From JBCCGR01 sp039029195 (GTDB lineage Bacteria; Pseudomonadota; Alphaproteobacteria; Rhizobiales; Rhizobiaceae), in the NCBI GenBank assembly GCA_039029195.1, contig JBCCGR010000008.1, positions 65,679 to 129,678 on the forward strand: a DNA stretch of 64,000 bases, in the 5' to 3' direction. The position numbers and the translations under genes were made by a program. Below the pieces are notes generated by a model. It was not told the origin of the DNA and ran no database searches. It saw only the letters and a program-made list of their open reading frames with translations. Below, piece by piece: positions 34,153 through 42,590 of this stretch (position 1 is the first letter of the stretch; every line of letters starts with the position of its first letter).

Positions 34153-34599
34153 TCAGGCCTGCGGCGCGACCTTGGTTGCGAATTCTTCAAAGAACTTCCC
34201 GGCCAGTTTCTTTGACGTGCTCGTCACCAGCCTGCTGCCAAGCTGGGCAAGCTTGCCACCTATTTCCGCCTTTGCTTCGTAGCGAAGGATCGTGGCGTCA
34301 CCATCTTCAACCAATTCAACATCCGCGCCGCCTTTGGCAAAGCCCGCTATGCCTCCATTTCCTTCGCCCGAGAGGGAAAAGCGCTCCGGCGCTTCGCTGG
34401 GATCAAGGGTGACGTTGCCACCGAACTTGGCTTTCACGGGACCAATTTTCAGCACAACCTTGGCTTCAAGTTCAGTGTCCGAATGTTTGATCAGTTCCTC
34501 ACACCCTGGAATGCACTGTTTCAGGATGTCCGGGTCATTGAGCGCCTCGTAGACCGTTTGGCGCGGGGCCTCGATGCGAATTTCGTCTTTGAGTTCCAT
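34153..34599 (-). CDS. CoxG-like SRPBCC protein
   Basis: A 148-residue START/SRPBCC-fold protein that begins MELKDEIRIEAPRQTVYEAL and contains PDILKQCIPGCEELI, VVLKIGPVKAKFGGNVTL, and a C-terminal AQLGSRLVTSTSKKLAGKFFEEF. This is the CoxG (carbon monoxide dehydrogenase G) family. In Oligotropha CoxG helps to anchor CO dehydrogenase to the membrane, but many genomes carry such proteins without CO dehydrogenase genes, and none is visible here. Function therefore open. Confidence 0.85.
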   Translation of the reverse strand: MELKDEIRIEAPRQTVYEALNDPDILKQCIPGCEELIKHSDTELEAKVVLKIGPVKAKFGGNVTLDPSEAPERFSLSGEGNGGIAGFAKGGADVELVEDGDATILRYEAKAEIGGKLAQLGSRLVTSTSKKLAGKFFEEFATKVAPQA

Positions 34600-34651
34600 C
34601 TGGTCTCATTCCTTGTTGAGTTCGCGTGCGGGAGGATCGTGGTCCCAGTGT

Positions 34652-34685
34652 TTAGCGCTCCTGTCCGCATGAACAAGAGCGCTAA
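34652..34685. repeat. Hyphenated inverted repeat TTAGCGCTC/GAGCGCTAA
   Basis: A perfect 9-bp inverted repeat with a 16-base loop between the end of the second ABC exporter gene and the start of the CoxG-like gene. It has no T run on either side. It could be a terminator for the upstream gene on the minus strand or an operator for the CoxG-like gene. Confidence 0.45.
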
Positions 34686-34753
34686 TCACCAAATCGGAGA
34701 AATTTGGCCCGAAATCGGACCGAATACATCATAAAAACCGGCAGAAGCGGCGG

Positions 34754-36619
34754 TTACTCCGCCGCCTCTTCCTGCTCCTCACGCGCAATGAAGCCGCCCG
34801 ATTGCCTCTGCCAGAGCTGCGAATAGAGCCCATCCCCTTCAATCAGGGTGGCGTGCGGTCCGTCTTCGACAATACGGCCCTGTTCAAGAACAATCAGCCG
34901 ATCGAGTGCTGCGATGGTCGACAATCGATGCGCAATCGCAATCACCGTCTTGCCTTCCATCAGCGCCAACAGATTTTCCTGAATGGCGGCTTCGACTTCT
35001 GAATCGAGCGCAGATGTTGCCTCATCAAGCACCAGAATTGGCGCATCTTTCAAGAACACCCGCGCGATTGCGATGCGTTGACGCTGGCCGCCCGAGAGTT
35101 TTACCCCCCGCTCGCCAACATGCGCGTCATAGCCTTTTCGACCTTCGGCATCCTCCAGATCCAGAATGAAGTCGTGCGCATTGGCCCGCCTTGCGGCCGC
35201 AACGACCTCTTCATCGGTTGCGTTGGCACGTCCGTAGGCGATGTTGTCACGCACGGAACGGTGGAGCAGCGATGTGTCCTGTGTGACCACGGCAATGTTC
35301 GACCGAAGCGAATCCTGTGTGACACTGGCAACATTCTGGCCATCAATCAGCATCTGACCGCTGTCGATATCATACAGGCGTAGCAACACGTTCATCAGCG
35401 TGGTTTTGCCAGCACCGGACCGACCCACAAGACCGATTTTTTCACCCGGAGCCACATCAAGCGTCATATTGTTTATGACACTGCCATGCTTGTCGTAGGT
35501 GAAGGTGACGTCGTCGAAGCGAATCGCTCCGTCGCGAACCACCAGCGTGTCGGCTTTTGCGGCATCAACCACCTCGCGCGGGCGGGCAATCGTGTTCATG
35601 CCGTCAATCGCCATGCCGATATTTTCGAACAGGCCTGCCATTTCCCACATGATCCAGTGAGACATGCCGCTGATTCTGGTCACCACGGCTGTAGCCACTG
35701 CAACGGCAGCGACGGTTGAGTGTTCGTTCAGCCAAAGCCAGATTGAAATGGCACCCACCGAGAACAACAGCAGGTTGTTCAGGATGGAAAGCGTCATTTC
35801 CATCAGGGATGACAAACGCATCTGCGGATAGACCGTCTGCATGAATCCATCCATGGATTCGCGTGCGTAGTCGATCTCATGCCCGGCATGGGCGAAGAGC
35901 TTCACCGTGGAAATGTTGGTGTAGCTGTCGACCACCCTGCCCGTCATGAGCGAGCGCGCGTCGGCCTGTCTTTTCGAAATCTCCCGCATACGTGGAAGAA
36001 AAAATCGAAGCGCGAAGCCGTAGAACACGAGCCAGATCACAAAGGGCACTGCGAGCCAAATCTCGAACGTGGCAACGAGCACCAGCGCACCGAAAAAATA
36101 GACCGCTACATAGACGAAAACATCAAGGATCTTGATGACCGTTTCGCGCACGCCAAGAGCTGCCTGCATGACCTTTGTGGCTACACGGCCGGCAAATTCG
36201 TCCTGATAGAACGACATGGACTGACCGAGCAGATAGCGGTGCGCCTGCCAGCGAATGATCATCGGATAGTTTCCGAAGATCGTCTGATGCGAAACCATCG
36301 ACCACACGACTGTGGCGACGGGCAGTGCCACCATCACCATCAGTCCCATGAAGATGAGCGTGCCGCCTTCCTTCGCCATAAAGTCGGCCCGGTCCGCGCT
36401 CGACAACCAGTCGACGATGGAACCCAGGAAAGAAAAGACAATGATCTCCAGCGTGGCGATGGCCGCGCCGAGCACCGTCATGACCGCAAGTATCGGCCAC
36501 ACACCTTTTGAATAATGCCAGCAGAATGCCAACAAGCCGTGCGGCGGCTGTGTTGGCTCCTGCGGTGGGAACGGATCAACAAGATTCTCAAACCAGGAAA
36601 ATGTGCGTGCAAACAACAT
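34754..36619 (-). CDS. ABC exporter, ATP-binding and permease (copy 2)
   Basis: A 621-residue half-transporter paralogous to 31295-33148. Both start with FENLVDPF and have the same layout: six membrane helices (about 30-330), then an ATPase domain. Walker A is GRSGAGKTTLMNV, signature LSGGQRQRIAIA, Walker B ILVLDEATSALDSE, switch IAHRLSTI. Motifs intact. The C-terminus ends in an acidic tail (REEQEEAAE). It is preceded after 5 bases by a small membrane protein gene and is likely translated with it. Substrate unknown. Confidence 0.9.
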   Translation of the reverse strand: MLFARTFSWFENLVDPFPPQEPTQPPHGLLAFCWHYSKGVWPILAVMTVLGAAIATLEIIVFSFLGSIVDWLSSADRADFMAKEGGTLIFMGLMVMVALPVATVVWSMVSHQTIFGNYPMIIRWQAHRYLLGQSMSFYQDEFAGRVATKVMQAALGVRETVIKILDVFVYVAVYFFGALVLVATFEIWLAVPFVIWLVFYGFALRFFLPRMREISKRQADARSLMTGRVVDSYTNISTVKLFAHAGHEIDYARESMDGFMQTVYPQMRLSSLMEMTLSILNNLLLFSVGAISIWLWLNEHSTVAAVAVATAVVTRISGMSHWIMWEMAGLFENIGMAIDGMNTIARPREVVDAAKADTLVVRDGAIRFDDVTFTYDKHGSVINNMTLDVAPGEKIGLVGRSGAGKTTLMNVLLRLYDIDSGQMLIDGQNVASVTQDSLRSNIAVVTQDTSLLHRSVRDNIAYGRANATDEEVVAAARRANAHDFILDLEDAEGRKGYDAHVGERGVKLSGGQRQRIAIARVFLKDAPILVLDEATSALDSEVEAAIQENLLALMEGKTVIAIAHRLSTIAALDRLIVLEQGRIVEDGPHATLIEGDGLYSQLWQRQSGGFIAREEQEEAAE

Positions 36620-36624
36620 GTTAC

Positions 36625-36927
36625 TCAGGCCTTCTTGTTTGAGTTGGATCGTCGCGGCGCGAACCGGATGTTCTGACAGGTCGTCAGTCCGTCCGCACCG
36701 TCACTTAGGACCGGGCTGCAGGGTTGTGGCCCGGCATGGTCGACAGATTTGCCCCCGGGTGTGGCCAGCAACCACGCAATCACTGCGGATTGAATCGCAA
36801 CCAGCAACGCGAGGGCCAGCACAACACCACGGGGCGTCCGGGAGGATGGGACGCTGATTGGGCTTGGAGAGTGCGACCGTTTTGAATGCTCAAAGGCCGC
36901 GTACAGTTCTTGATATGAGGTGATCAT
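36625..36927 (-). CDS. Small single-TM protein
   Basis: About 100 residues from ATG 36927 (GTG 36957 would add ten). A polar N-terminal region rich in Ser/Pro (HSKRSHSPSPISVPSSRTPR) is followed by one transmembrane segment (VVLALALLVAIQSAVIAWLLA, about residues 35-55) and a C-terminal periplasmic tail with two Cys. It lies 5 bases upstream of an ABC exporter, so it is probably co-expressed. No named family recognised; whether it is a real gene rests on position, codon pattern and the clear membrane segment. Confidence 0.5.
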   Translation of the reverse strand: MITSYQELYAAFEHSKRSHSPSPISVPSSRTPRGVVLALALLVAIQSAVIAWLLATPGGKSVDHAGPQPCSPVLSDGADGLTTCQNIRFAPRRSNSNKKA

Positions 36928-37219
36928 TTTAACAGTCCAGACAAGGGGATGGCGCACGGTCGGCCGGGTCTGGAATGCGGTAGATTTTTTGGAGGGGCGC
37001 TTCAGGTAAGCGCCAAATACGCAGTCAGCCCGGAATCAGCTCCGTCGGGAGCCGGGTTCAATTCGATAAAGAAGCATCATATTCCAATCCTTTTGATTGA
37101 CAGAGCGATGCCTGCGTTGACCATGCGATGCGGCACACTTAACAAACCGATTCTGACCTGTGAAGAGTGCCGAACGAAAAAAACTGCGCAAATGTCGCAC
37201 CGTTGCAAAAAGGCATCCC

Positions 37220-37693
37220 TTGAGCAATTCCACACATCAAGAGGCGTTCGATCTGGCGCTCTATCAGCCGGACATACCGGGCAATACCGGCACGCTCATG
37301 CGGTTTTGCGCCTGCACGGGGATTCCCTTGCACATCATTGAACCAGCCGGTTTTCGACTTGATGATAGAAGCCTGAAACGTGCCGGAATGGACTATCTGC
37401 AGATCGCCAATCTTGAACGGCACCCCTCCTGGGATGCCTTCGTGGCCTGGGCCAAGGATCAGAATCGCCGACTGATTCTCTCTACCACCCGAGCAGAAAC
37501 CGACTACTGCTCTTTTGGGTTCGAACAGCGCGATATTCTGTTGATGGGTCGAGAATCATCAGGCGTACCGCCTGAGGTTCACGAAACCTGCCAAAACAGG
37601 ATCAAGATCGAGATGGCCTCAGATACACGTTCACTCAATGTGGCACTCGCCGCCGCAATGATTGCCGGGGAGGCGCTTCGTCAGCTTGGCTGA
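37220..37693 (+). CDS. trmL: tRNA (cytidine/uridine-2'-O)-methyltransferase
   Basis: About 157 residues of the SPOUT family. TrmL methylates the ribose of position 34 of leucine tRNAs. Recognised by LALYQPDIPGNTGTLMRFCA, the SPOUT knot region FGFEQRDILLMGRESSGVP and the C-terminal SLNVALAAAMIAGEALRQL. The start is probably TTG 37220, with AAAGG 6 bases upstream, which gives the normal length; an in-frame GTG at 37160 would add 20 basic residues without a ribosome site. Confidence 0.88.
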   Translation: MSNSTHQEAFDLALYQPDIPGNTGTLMRFCACTGIPLHIIEPAGFRLDDRSLKRAGMDYLQIANLERHPSWDAFVAWAKDQNRRLILSTTRAETDYCSFGFEQRDILLMGRESSGVPPEVHETCQNRIKIEMASDTRSLNVALAAAMIAGEALRQLG

Positions 37694-37699
37694 CGGCGA

Positions 37700-38110
37700 T
37701 CAAATCGGCTGGGGGTCGGCGGCTTGCGCTTGCTGGTGCAGGTACAACAGACGCGCCAGCATGGCAGAGAGGCCAATGCATCCCGTGCACACGATGATGG
37801 TCAGCCAACCCATCAGGTTCATGTTCAACCGCTTTGCTTCGGGAACAATCATGAACCAGGCCACACCAATTGCGATGAGGAGATCAAACCAAATCTGATT
37901 GCCCCAGAGGTTTCTGCTATGCTCAGTCCAGAATCCCAACGGGCCTTCAGCAATGACCGCCCATAGAGACCAGGCAAGGAACAGAACCGACACCGTTGCT
38001 GGAACCATCCACACCCGATCGGAGTAGGCTCCCCGCTTTTTGGTAACCAGCCAGACGCATATAAAAAACACAGTACTTGCCACCCATGGTGCGAGCGAAA
38101 CAATTGACAT
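37700..38110 (-). CDS. Small four-helix membrane protein
   Basis: A 136-residue protein with about four transmembrane helices (roughly 5-22, 36-55, 72-88 and 100-122) and a polar linker. I recognise no named family. It is divergent from a TetR regulator, with the two start codons 88 bases apart around a double 16-bp operator, which makes it the probable target of that regulator. It is tail to tail with trmL, with 6 bases between. TetR-controlled small membrane proteins are often drug or solvent related; that is inference. Confidence 0.7.
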   Translation of the reverse strand: MSIVSLAPWVASTVFFICVWLVTKKRGAYSDRVWMVPATVSVLFLAWSLWAVIAEGPLGFWTEHSRNLWGNQIWFDLLIAIGVAWFMIVPEAKRLNMNLMGWLTIIVCTGCIGLSAMLARLLYLHQQAQAADPQPI

Positions 38111-38145
38111 GATGATTCTCCTGAAGAGTGGTTGGGCGCGAAATA

Positions 38146-38189
38146 TGTAGCAGTCGCTACAGTATATATATTATGTAGCGACTGCTACA
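38146..38189. promoter_or_regulatory. Double TetR operator, mirror-image copies
   Basis: Two 16-bp sites, TGTAGCAGTCGCTACA (38146-38161) and TGTAGCGACTGCTACA (38174-38189). Each is a palindrome with 6-bp arms TGTAGC/GCTACA, and the second is the exact reverse complement of the first. They flank a 12-base AT-rich spacer, GTATATATATTA, which could hold -10 elements for both directions. They lie between a TetR gene (start 38199) and a divergent membrane protein (start 38110) and are almost certainly the operator for this TetR. Confidence 0.8.
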
Positions 38190-38198
38190 AGGGCAAAT

Positions 38199-38765
38199 AT
38201 GACCAAATCAGCAAAAACCAGGAAAGCACTGCTCGCCGCAATGGGGCCATATGTGCTCAAGTATGGCCTCAACACCGCAAGCCTCCGCCCGCTTGCCCAA
38301 GCTGCAGGTACGAGCGACCGCATGCTGATCTACCACTTCGGATCAAAGGACGGGCTGATTGCGGCGCTGATTGAACATCTTGCTGGCGAGTTGGCCATGT
38401 CGCTGACCACAGCCCTGCCGCAAGAACCGGCAACAACTGTCCACGATTGTGCTGTTGAGATCGTATCGTTGCTGCGCAGTGAACCTTACAAAGCGTACAT
38501 GCGGGTGTGGCTCGATATTGTCTCGGCGGCTGGGCAGGGTAACGAGAGTCACCAGCGAGCTGGCTATTTGATGATTGAAGGGTTTCTGCAATGGCTACAA
38601 TTCCGCCTGCCACCGGACACGCCGGAACCTGAAAGAGCTGCCAAGTTCGTTTTGACGCTTGTAGAAGGCGTCATGATTATGGATTCGGTCGGGCAAACCC
38701 AAACAGCTGATGTCGCCGTCGACGCCCTGGCCGACCTTAGCGCGTCAGGCAAAGAGACATCTTGA
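38199..38765 (+). CDS. TetR-family regulator
   Basis: A 188-residue repressor-type protein. The N-terminal helix-turn-helix is about 20-50 (LKYGLNTASLRPLAQAAG, then DRMLIYHFGSKDGLIAALIE), the standard TetR recognition region. The C-terminal ligand domain (about 60-188) is all helical and unlike any I can name. The gene is divergent from a small membrane protein with an operator pair between them, so it probably represses both genes until a ligand binds. It overlaps the convergent GNAT gene by 29 bases. Confidence 0.87.
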   Translation: MTKSAKTRKALLAAMGPYVLKYGLNTASLRPLAQAAGTSDRMLIYHFGSKDGLIAALIEHLAGELAMSLTTALPQEPATTVHDCAVEIVSLLRSEPYKAYMRVWLDIVSAAGQGNESHQRAGYLMIEGFLQWLQFRLPPDTPEPERAAKFVLTLVEGVMIMDSVGQTQTADVAVDALADLSASGKETS

Positions 38766-39174
38766 TGTGGGGAATTCCCGCATCCATGAAAATCTCACCT
38801 TCGGCAACAAAGCCGAACTTCTCATAAAGCCCCACCGCATCCGTTTGCGCTTCGAGAAAGGCAGAGCGGAATTTCCCGCACTCACGGGCGTGGTCAAGCA
38901 TCGCCTGTACAATCAGTGCGGCCAACCCCAGTCCGCGGTAGGATTCTAAAACACAGATGCGCTGAAGTTTGGCCTGATCTTCAACAGGTTGGAGGCGCCC
39001 GGTCGCAACAGGCAGATCGTCGACGGTCGCCAAAAACTGAACGCAAATCTCATCAAGGCCGTCCAGTTCCAGATCAAGCGGTACATTCTGTTCCACCACG
39101 AACACAGTGTGGCGGATAGCGAGTGCCGTATTGATATCTTCCTTGCTGGTTATGATCCGGATGGCAGTAGTCAA
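38737..39174 (-). CDS. GNAT N-acetyltransferase
   Basis: About 145 residues with the GNAT fold. The acetyl-CoA binding motif A is QRICVLESYRGLGLAALIVQ (V-x5-R-G-x-G-x-A type), followed by FLEAQTDAVGLYEKFGFVAEGE, typical of ElaA/PhnO-like members. The likely start is TTG 39174, just 14 bases past the stop of the upstream gene; longer in-frame starts run into that gene. Its 3' end overlaps the convergent TetR gene by 29 bases. Substrate unknown. Confidence 0.8.
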   Translation of the reverse strand: MTTAIRIITSKEDINTALAIRHTVFVVEQNVPLDLELDGLDEICVQFLATVDDLPVATGRLQPVEDQAKLQRICVLESYRGLGLAALIVQAMLDHARECGKFRSAFLEAQTDAVGLYEKFGFVAEGEIFMDAGIPHIKMSLCLTR

Positions 39175-39187
39175 AATTCGGTGCGGC

Positions 39188-39478
39188 TCAATCAGCCGTT
39201 GGCAAACGACACAGGGTGAACGCGATTTTGCCGTCGCGGGTTTCACCCCAGCTTTCGACCCGGCTCCAATAGGCGGATTTCGGATATCGGCGGAAAAACT
39301 CTCTTGCCTTTTCCCGAGCCTCCTCGCGAGGCAGAGTGTAGCGCTCGCGTTTCAACCCATCTTCATCCTTGCGCATGACAGCAGCTCTACGCGCCTTTCG
39401 CAACGCACGGCGCTGCGCAACAACCGTGTGAAAATCTGTGGTGCGACCCGACATACGCGGTAACCTGAAATAGACCAT
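39188..39478 (-). CDS. Conserved small basic protein, unknown
   Basis: A 96-residue, highly charged, helical protein (FHTVVAQRRALRKARRAAVM, then REEAREKAREFFRRYPKSAY), ending in VESWGETRDGKIAFTLCRLP. It resembles a small hypothetical protein family seen in Rhizobiales, but I cannot name a function. ATG 39478 has GGGG 9 bases upstream; ATG 39454 is an alternative. The composition suggests nucleic acid or ribosome contact, which is a guess. Same strand as the GNAT gene that follows; divergent from hemF. Confidence 0.65.
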   Translation of the reverse strand: MVYFRLPRMSGRTTDFHTVVAQRRALRKARRAAVMRKDEDGLKRERYTLPREEAREKAREFFRRYPKSAYWSRVESWGETRDGKIAFTLCRLPTAD

Positions 39479-39672
39479 GGTTGTAGCCCCCCGTTTTTGC
39501 CCTGAAAAAGCGTGCTGCGAGGAGCTGGTTTGAGTCAATCGAACCGGCGTTCGAGGTGTGAAAGATGACACACCAGGACGGCCTCGTCGAATCGACTGCG
39601 GCGAATGGCAAAATTGAAGATGGTCCGCTAAACGACCACCTCCACCATATCTTTCGCATCTATCGGAACCTG

Positions 39673-40587
39673 ATGATGGCAAACCGCCCCACACCACCGG
39701 CCCGCACGGGCGATCTGGATCAATTGAAACAAAAGGCCGAACACTGGTTTCAAACCCTGCGGGATCAGATCTGCTCAAACCTTGAGGCAATTGAACAGGA
39801 AGGCGGCGTTTTGAAAACCAAACTTCCCGCCGGCGGGTTTGTTCGCACACCGTGGAAACGCGATGATGGAAAGGGTGGCGGTGGCGTGATGTCGCTCCTG
39901 TCGGGTCGGGTGTTCGAAAAAGCCGGCGTTCATTGTTCCACCGTTTACGGCGAGTTCAGCGAAGAGTTTCGCAAACAGATCCCCGGTGCGGACGAAGACC
40001 CACGCTTCTGGGCATCAGGTATTTCACTGATCATTCACCCGCAAAACCCCAATGTACCAGCCGTTCACATGAACACCAGAATGGTGGCGACATCGGGCCA
40101 ATGGTTCGGCGGCGGCGCCGACCTGACCCCCGTGCTTGATGCCCGTCGCACCCAGGATGACCCAGACACCATTGACTTTCACGATGCGATGAAATCGGCC
40201 TGCGACAAGCACACAATCTCTGACTACCCGGGCTGGAAAAAGTGGTGCGACGAGTATTTCTATCTGCCGCACCGAAAGGAAATGCGAGGCGTCGGCGGCA
40301 TCTTCTTCGATTATCTTCACACGGAAGAAGCGAATGGCGGATGGGATGCAGACTTCGCGCTGGTTCAGGATGTTGGGTGTGCTTTCGACACCATCTATCC
40401 CACGCTTGTGCGCCGCAACATGGACAAGGCCTGGACGGACGAACAGCGCGAGGAACAACTCATTCGCCGCGGGCGCTATGTGGAGTTCAATCTACTCTAC
40501 GACCGGGGAACCATCTTCGGGCTGAAGACGGGTGGCAATGTGGATTCGATCCTGTCGTCCATGCCGCCCGTGGTGAAATGGCCCTAA
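39673..40587 (+). CDS. hemF: Oxygen-dependent coproporphyrinogen III oxidase
   Basis: A 304-residue haem synthesis enzyme that converts coproporphyrinogen III to protoporphyrinogen IX with O2. Motifs: GGGVMSLLSGRVFEKAGVH, VHMNTRMVATSGQWFGGGAD, YFYLPHRKEMRGVGGIFFDY, and RGRYVEFNLLYDRGTIFGL near the C-terminus. The start at ATG 39673 or 39676 follows CGGAACCTG; an upstream in-frame ATG (39565) would add 36 residues with no family match. It overlaps the lysozyme gene tail by 4 bases. Confidence 0.96.
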   Translation: MMANRPTPPARTGDLDQLKQKAEHWFQTLRDQICSNLEAIEQEGGVLKTKLPAGGFVRTPWKRDDGKGGGGVMSLLSGRVFEKAGVHCSTVYGEFSEEFRKQIPGADEDPRFWASGISLIIHPQNPNVPAVHMNTRMVATSGQWFGGGADLTPVLDARRTQDDPDTIDFHDAMKSACDKHTISDYPGWKKWCDEYFYLPHRKEMRGVGGIFFDYLHTEEANGGWDADFALVQDVGCAFDTIYPTLVRRNMDKAWTDEQREEQLIRRGRYVEFNLLYDRGTIFGLKTGGNVDSILSSMPPVVKWP

Positions 40588-41198
40588 ACCCGAAACCTCT
40601 TCAAGTGCGATTTCGAGCCGTTGAACAAATCAAGGTCAACGGCACCGCTTATCCCCGTAACCGAACCTGATTCTGAATGCTGCCAGATGGTGTATTCGGT
40701 CCAGCCTTGCGGCAGATTGGGGCTGGTAACACCATATTCCGCCACCCAGAGCGGATAATCCTCAAAGCCAGTTGGATTGCCGATCTGGGAAAAAAAGCTG
40801 GCTGTCGTGTAGAGGAACGGCTTGCCGCCCACCGCGGCTTCCACAGTTTGCAGCCAGCTTAAAGCCTCCTGAGCAATTTCTGATCCACCCGCTCCGTTGG
40901 TCTGCTCAAGGTCAAGCATGGGCAGTAAATCACCTCGCTGCGGGTTCGCCACGCTCAGAAACTGGTTCGCCTGATCTTTGCCGCTTTCTCCTCCGGTGAA
41001 AAAATGAAATCCACCGGCGATCAAACCTGCACTGCGGGCAGGCTGAATATTGTCGGTGTAATAGCTTGAATAAGAATAGGGTGTGCTGCCCTGTGTCGCT
41101 TTGATCGAAACAAAATCGATGCCATCTCCTGCGACTTCACCCCAATCTACACTGCTTTGATAATGAGAGGCGTCAATTCCATTTACAGTTTCAGACAA
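40584..41198 (-). CDS. GH25 lysozyme-like muramidase, no signal peptide
   Basis: A 204-residue glycoside hydrolase family 25 domain covering nearly the whole protein. Catalytic-site pieces are NGIDASHYQSSVDW (first Asp) and LLPMLDLEQTNG (the DxE pair), then PFLYTTASFF and the C-terminal YTIWQHSESGSV and VDLDLFNG. The start is TTG 41198 with a perfect GGGGAGG 6 bases upstream. No signal peptide, cell-wall-binding repeat or holin neighbour is seen. The codon pattern and AT-rich upstream DNA suggest it could be acquired. It would need another route out of the cell, or act in lysis. Confidence 0.82.
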   Translation of the reverse strand: MSETVNGIDASHYQSSVDWGEVAGDGIDFVSIKATQGSTPYSYSSYYTDNIQPARSAGLIAGGFHFFTGGESGKDQANQFLSVANPQRGDLLPMLDLEQTNGAGGSEIAQEALSWLQTVEAAVGGKPFLYTTASFFSQIGNPTGFEDYPLWVAEYGVTSPNLPQGWTEYTIWQHSESGSVTGISGAVDLDLFNGSKSHLKRFRV

Positions 41199-41339
41199 AT
41201 CCAACCTCCCCAAAAAAAACACCTCATAAAATCATTCATAATGTTTCAGGGTTTGTCTATGTGTTGAAATCTCAATTTGGAATCTGATGTGAATATATGC
41301 ACACCGCCATTTGGTTCCCGTTGAAAGCGGTATTCGACT

Positions 41340-42590
41340 TTACTCGCCGCTCGAAGAAGAGATTTTTGCCAACAGCTCATCATTGGTAAGCGTGAAATCG
41401 CTTTCGATCCAGATTTGGCTGAGCCGCGTCAACTCTTCTCCGATCCCGGGTCCAGGCGCAAAGCCAAGCTCAAGTAAATCCCTTCCGGCAACCGGCAGCC
41501 CCGGCCTTTGCCACGTGCGGGCATAATCAATTGCTGTCAGCAGGTCTTCATCAGAGAGACCTCCACGCTGTTTAGCATCCGGAAGCTGGCGACGAGCATA
41601 TTCCAGCTTGCCTTTGACAATCTGGCCGTCCGCAGAACCCAAATAGAGTGCTTTGCGCAATCGGGGTGTGTCAGCCGCATCGAAAATTTCTTTTGCCTCA
41701 AGCCAGTCCATGAGATTGGTTTGGGCACGATTGGATATCTTCAACCGGCTGGCGAATGCCTCAACGCGTTCCTTTTGCGGTGGGAGCATGGCGGCCAAAC
41801 GAGTGGTCAGATCAATTTCCCAACCCTGCTCTAGTTCCGCGCGTAGGAGCGGCGCGATCAGATCAATGCCCCAGTTTTCCGATTCAGGCACAACCGCCGT
41901 CAAAACGCCGGTGGTTCGCATCCACAAGATTGCCCGGCCCGGATCGCGGGTCACCAGCAGTTTTGAAACTTCCTGCCAAATCCGTTCCACCGAAAGGCCG
42001 GTCAGACCTGACTTCAACCGGGCGCAGGCTTTTAACCCATCGGCATCCGGGCGGCCCGAACCAAAACGGGCGAAAAAGCGAAAGAAGCGAAGAATGCGCA
42101 GATAGTCCTCTGCTATGCGGGTTCCCGCATCACCGATAAAGCGAACCTGCCGATCCTCAACGTCCTGCCTGACCCCAAGGGGGTCGTGCATCTCACCATC
42201 CGCATCCACATAGAGCGCGTTGATCGTGAAATCCCGACGCGTTGCGTCTTCTTCCCAATCGGTGCCGAACTCGACCTCGGCGTGGCGACCATCGGTTTTG
42301 ACATCCCTGCGCAGGGTGGTGATCTCGAATGATCGGCCATCGCGAACCGCAGTCACGGTGCCGTGGTCTTCGCCGGTGGGCACAGCCTTGAAGCCTGCCG
42401 CCTCAATCAGACGCGTGGTCTCGGGCGGTTTGCTTGTGGCAGCAAAGTCGATCTCATTCACCGGCAAACCGAGCAAGTAGTCCCGAACCGCGCCCCCCAC
42501 AACGCGGGCTTCATGCCCATCGCAGTTGAGAGCGGTGAACAAATCCTGCAAAACCGGCAGCTGTAGCCATTCAGCCGATATTCTGCCCAT
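41340..42590 (-). CDS. cca: CCA tRNA nucleotidyltransferase
   Basis: A 416-residue class II poly(A) polymerase-type enzyme that adds or repairs the 3' CCA of tRNAs. The nucleotidyltransferase head has VVGGAVRDYLLGLPVNEIDFA with the D-x-D metal pair region, FEITTLRRDVKTDGRHAEVEF, and RRDFTINALYVDADGEMHDP; RFIGDAGTRIAEDYLRILRFFRFF is the RNA-binding region. Start ATG 42590 overlaps by one base the stop of the upstream Nudix gene (TGATG), so the two are coupled. The DUF1285, Nudix and cca set forms a minus-strand operon. Confidence 0.94.
   Translation of the reverse strand: MGRISAEWLQLPVLQDLFTALNCDGHEARVVGGAVRDYLLGLPVNEIDFAATSKPPETTRLIEAAGFKAVPTGEDHGTVTAVRDGRSFEITTLRRDVKTDGRHAEVEFGTDWEEDATRRDFTINALYVDADGEMHDPLGVRQDVEDRQVRFIGDAGTRIAEDYLRILRFFRFFARFGSGRPDADGLKACARLKSGLTGLSVERIWQEVSKLLVTRDPGRAILWMRTTGVLTAVVPESENWGIDLIAPLLRAELEQGWEIDLTTRLAAMLPPQKERVEAFASRLKISNRAQTNLMDWLEAKEIFDAADTPRLRKALYLGSADGQIVKGKLEYARRQLPDAKQRGGLSDEDLLTAIDYARTWQRPGLPVAGRDLLELGFAPGPGIGEELTRLSQIWIESDFTLTNDELLAKISSSSGE

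Noticed and set aside
36996..37014. A GGCGCTT-AAGCGCC hairpin as a terminator
   Set aside because: It is a good 7-bp stem with a 5-base loop, but no T run follows on either strand and no gene ends just before it.
37040..37090. A tRNA-like GGTTCAATTC sequence between the small TM gene and trmL
   Set aside because: The T-loop-like motif has no pairing T stem, D arm, anticodon arm or acceptor stem around it.
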